NCBI GenBank assembly: GCA_910588565.1 | Contig: CAJUPF010000030.1 | Location: 1-35,249, forward strand | Direction: 5' to 3' | From: an uncultured Lachnospiraceae bacterium | Lineage (GTDB): Bacteria > Bacillota > Clostridia > Lachnospirales > Lachnospiraceae | Length of the DNA stretch: 35,249 nt | In this document: positions 33,014 through 35,249 of the stretch, piece by piece | Layout: each line of letters begins with the position of its first letter | Position numbering within the stretch: position 1 is the stretch's first letter | Notes under the pieces: generated by a model | What the model was told of the DNA's origin: nothing | Seen by the model: the letters and a program-made list of their open reading frames with translations, nothing else | Database searches by the model: none | Made by a program: the position numbers and the translations under genes

Positions 33014-33882
33014 TATACCTCCACCTCCTTCTTCTTGAGATACTGTACGACAATGTTGCTGAACACTGCGATCAAAAGGAATGTCACGATACCGATCGCA
33101 GAAGCATATCCAGCGTTTTCACTTGCAAAATAGGTTCTGTGGACTAATGTGGAGAGCGAATGGGAATCATATCCCGGCCCGCCGGACGTCAGTGCCATAA
33201 TAATATCAAACAGTTTCAGTCCCCCGATCAGATTGATTGTGACTGAGGATGTGATAGCCGGCAGCAAAAGCGGAAGCACCACATAACAGAATTTTCTCCA
33301 TGCGCCGGCGCCGTCTATATCTGCCGCCTCGTAATACATATCCGGAATCCCCTGAAGGCCTGCCAGATAGATGACCATAGAAATTCCCACAAACTGCAGG
33401 GAATTGACAATTGTCAAAATAGCAACAGCCGTCGACCCGCTGGAAAGCCAGTCTACCGCTTCTTTCCCAAACAACCCGATCACATCATTTAATGCGCCAT
33501 TGTTAAAGCTGAAGAAGAAATACATTATGTACCCCATAATAAGCGGCGCGATCATAACCGGAAGATAAATCAGCGTCCGGGTAGCGGCGCGCCCCTTGAA
33601 TTTCTGATTCAAAAGCAGCGCAAACGCAAGTCCGAATACATTCTGCAGCACTGTACTCCCAGCTCCATAAATCAGTGTATTGATAAATGCCCTCCCCACA
33701 TTCTTATCTGTCAGCATCCTGGTATAATTACTGATACCCACAAATTTGTAATTCTGTGAATATCCGTTCCAGTTTGTAAAAGACAGCGATATGCCTTTAC
33801 AGAGCGGATATATGACAAATATGCTGAACACGACAAGCGCAGGTATATAAAACAGGTTCATCACCCTGTTTCTTTTTTTCAT
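33013..33882 (-). CDS. Carbohydrate ABC transporter permease (CUT1, MalF type)
   Basis: The 289-residue membrane protein starts NRVMNLFYIPALVVFSIFVI and YPLCKGISLSFTNWNG, hallmarks of MalF/UgpA-type permeases, and carries the EAA loop EAADIDGAGAWRKFCYVVLP. About six transmembrane helices. AAAGGAAGGG precedes the ATG. It is the second gene of the operon after the binding protein. Confidence 0.92.
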   Translation of the reverse strand: MKKRNRVMNLFYIPALVVFSIFVIYPLCKGISLSFTNWNGYSQNYKFVGISNYTRMLTDKNVGRAFINTLIYGAGSTVLQNVFGLAFALLLNQKFKGRAATRTLIYLPVMIAPLIMGYIMYFFFSFNNGALNDVIGLFGKEAVDWLSSGSTAVAILTIVNSLQFVGISMVIYLAGLQGIPDMYYEAADIDGAGAWRKFCYVVLPLLLPAITSSVTINLIGGLKLFDIIMALTSGGPGYDSHSLSTLVHRTYFASENAGYASAIGIVTFLLIAVFSNIVVQYLKKKEVEV

Positions 33883-33965
33883 ATTCTACCCTTCCTTTCT
33901 GCCTCTTTTGGCATATTGTCAGTAACAATAAATCTGGCTCTGCCGGATTCATCGCTCCGAAATAC

Positions 33966-33995
33966 GGAAGGGGAAGCTTTCTCTGCTTCCCCTCC
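33966..33995 (-). promoter_or_regulatory. Hairpin between binding-protein and permease genes
   Basis: GGGGAAGC (33970-33977) and GCTTCCCC (33985-33992) form a stem with a 7-base loop, extended by 2-3 more pairs. It has no T run. Such hairpins after binding-protein genes commonly protect the upstream mRNA or attenuate, giving more binding protein than permease. Confidence 0.6.
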
Positions 33996-34017
33996 TTCGA
34001 ATTCAGAGACATGTTAT

Positions 34018-35249
34018 TTACGGTGTGTATTTGTCATTGAAATTCTGCTCCATCACTTTCGCTGCGCTTTCAATCGCACCGTCCTTCTGTGACAGAATAT
34101 CAGCGCCTGTCGTACACATTACGTCCCACATACCGCTGGGGAGATATTCACGGTCAAAATATGGATATGTTTCCACTGACGCATATTTTGTCAGATATTC
34201 TCCGATATCACCGATCTCTGCCGTCGCTGTTGTAAGTCCTGCCTTGCTGCCTGCAGCTTCCGCGATTGCTTTCATCACATCCGGCCTTGCCAGGTAATTC
34301 AAAAGCTCAATTGCCTCATCTTTTACCTCGGTATCTTTCCAAATGCCTACAGCAATATCCTCGCCTGCAATGAGGGACGCCTCATCATCTGCGCTTGCGG
34401 AAGGAATCGGAATCATTCCAAGATTTGCGTCCGGGTTTACGCCTTTTGCGTCAACAACAGAAGAATTGCCATAGAAGCAGAACGCTGTATTGCCGGATGC
34501 CAGAGACTCTATATCTGAATTGTAATCTGCTGTCAGGCAATCTTCATTCAAATATCCTGCTTTTACCCATCCGTCCAAAAGCCCTGCTACGCTCTCCCAT
34601 ACAGACGTATCGAACGTGCCGCCTTTCAACTCTTCTGCTTTGCTGCTATTCTCATCTGTTATGTAGAAAGAAGGAGCCGCCCAGTCAAAAAACTGTCCAA
34701 TCGGCCAACTGTCTTTCCCACCCATGTGAATTGGGTTTTTTCCTGCCGCCACTATCTTGTCACATGCCGCGCCAAAATCATCCCATGTTTTAACTGCGTC
34801 GGGATCCACTCCCGCCTCCTCCAAAACATCCATATTGCACACAATGCCTGCAATGTCAATATCTACCGGGAGGACAAACATATCGCCGTCTGCGTTGGTG
34901 ATAACGCTTTTGATCTGCCCGTCAATATCCTTTGCCCATTCCATATCATTGATCGGCATCAGATAATCACTGTAACGCGCCACAGACCATCCGTGCGTTG
35001 TAAACACGTCCGGGAGCTGATTGGAAGCCATCTTTGTCTTCATCAGTTCCTCATAATCAGACCCTGGAGCCTGGAAGTCCACGATATTTCCCGTTTCCTC
35101 CTCAAATGCCCTGCACGCTGCCTCTAATGCGTCTGCTTTCTCGCCTACCACATTAGTAGAAAAGACAATCGTCTTTCCGCCTTTATCTTCTGCCGACGCC
35201 TGTGACTCTGCCTCATCGCCCGCAGCATCGTTCTGCACCTGATCCTGTG
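34018..35249 (-). CDS. Carbohydrate ABC transporter substrate-binding protein (start beyond window)
   Basis: This is a family 1 sugar-binding protein whose N-terminus, including the expected lipoprotein signal, lies past the window end. The frame is open to the edge. The visible part begins with an Asp/Glu/Ala/Ser-rich linker (AAGDEAESQASAEDKGG), then TIVFSTNVVGEKADALEAAC, LPDVFTTHGWSVARY, VDIDIAGIVCNMDVLEEAG, GNTAFCFYGNSSV and a C-terminal FNDKYTP. It is the first seen gene of the operon: binding protein, two permeases, giant glycosidase. The operon promoter is outside the window. Confidence 0.9.
   Translation of the reverse strand, partial: QDQVQNDAAGDEAESQASAEDKGGKTIVFSTNVVGEKADALEAACRAFEEETGNIVDFQAPGSDYEELMKTKMASNQLPDVFTTHGWSVARYSDYLMPINDMEWAKDIDGQIKSVITNADGDMFVLPVDIDIAGIVCNMDVLEEAGVDPDAVKTWDDFGAACDKIVAAGKNPIHMGGKDSWPIGQFFDWAAPSFYITDENSSKAEELKGGTFDTSVWESVAGLLDGWVKAGYLNEDCLTADYNSDIESLASGNTAFCFYGNSSVVDAKGVNPDANLGMIPIPSASADDEASLIAGEDIAVGIWKDTEVKDEAIELLNYLARPDVMKAIAEAAGSKAGLTTATAEIGDIGEYLTKYASVETYPYFDREYLPSGMWDVMCTTGADILSQKDGAIESAAKVMEQNFNDKYTP

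Overview
The window looks like a chromosomal stretch from a gut-type Firmicute of the Lachnospiraceae (class Clostridia). The reasons are strong AGGAGG-type ribosome binding sites at nearly every gene, sigma-A promoters with TATAAT/TTGACA-like elements, a VanG-type D-Ala-D-Ser cluster, secreted glycan-degrading proteins with BspA-like LRR_5 tails, CUT1 sugar transport genes without a local ATPase, and AAA/PD-(D/E)XK (DUF1703-type) remnants. I saw no rRNA, tRNA, CRISPR array or intact insertion sequence. The species cannot be fixed from the sequence alone.

Layout. (1) 1-2870, minus strand: a worn region with a possible ABC ATPase start at the edge, a D-aminoacyl-tRNA deacylase gene lacking its 3' end, a secreted-protein gene lacking its start, intact cysK, and a DUF1703-type ATPase/nuclease gene lacking its ATPase half. 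(2) 2886-4739, plus strand: a two-gene operon of a TtcA-like tRNA thiolation enzyme and a XerS-like tyrosine recombinase. (3) 4823-10281, minus strand: a vanR-vanS // vanG-vanT cluster (response regulator, sensor kinase, D-Ala-D-Ser ligase, membrane serine/alanine racemase). No vanXY, vanX or vanY is present. The vanS-vanG gap carries a terminator hairpin, a candidate promoter whose -10 lies inside that hairpin, and two tandem VanR-like boxes. (4) 10672-11702, plus strand: a MarR regulator overlapping a shortened YczE/YitT-like membrane protein. (5) 11723-17137, minus strand: a sugar-binding lipoprotein followed by a 1313-residue hybrid histidine kinase, probably a sensing pair because no permeases are present. 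(6) 17218-21292: a divergent AraC regulator and a GH2 beta-galactosidase. (7) 21312-22742: an OadB-motif micropeptide, a truncated response-regulator fragment and a DegV lipid-binding protein. (8) 23356-26808: a secreted tandem GH43-like protein. (9) 26897-35249, minus strand: a CUT1 operon (binding protein, two permeases) ending in a 1754-residue secreted multidomain glycoside hydrolase.

How the genes fit together. Regions 5, 6, 8 and 9 form a carbohydrate-acquisition neighbourhood: extracellular hydrolases release sugars, a binding-protein-dependent transporter imports them, an intracellular beta-galactosidase splits galactosides, and an AraC regulator and a sensor kinase control expression. 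Region 3 would make and ligate D-Ser so that peptidoglycan precursors end in D-Ala-D-Ser, which lowers glycopeptide binding. Without a D,D-peptidase it may be a cryptic or low-level resistance module, or may serve another purpose. Several genes (dtd, the secreted fragment, the DUF1703 gene, the YczE-like gene, the response-regulator fragment) are cut at one end, so the chromosome here has been reshaped by small deletions.
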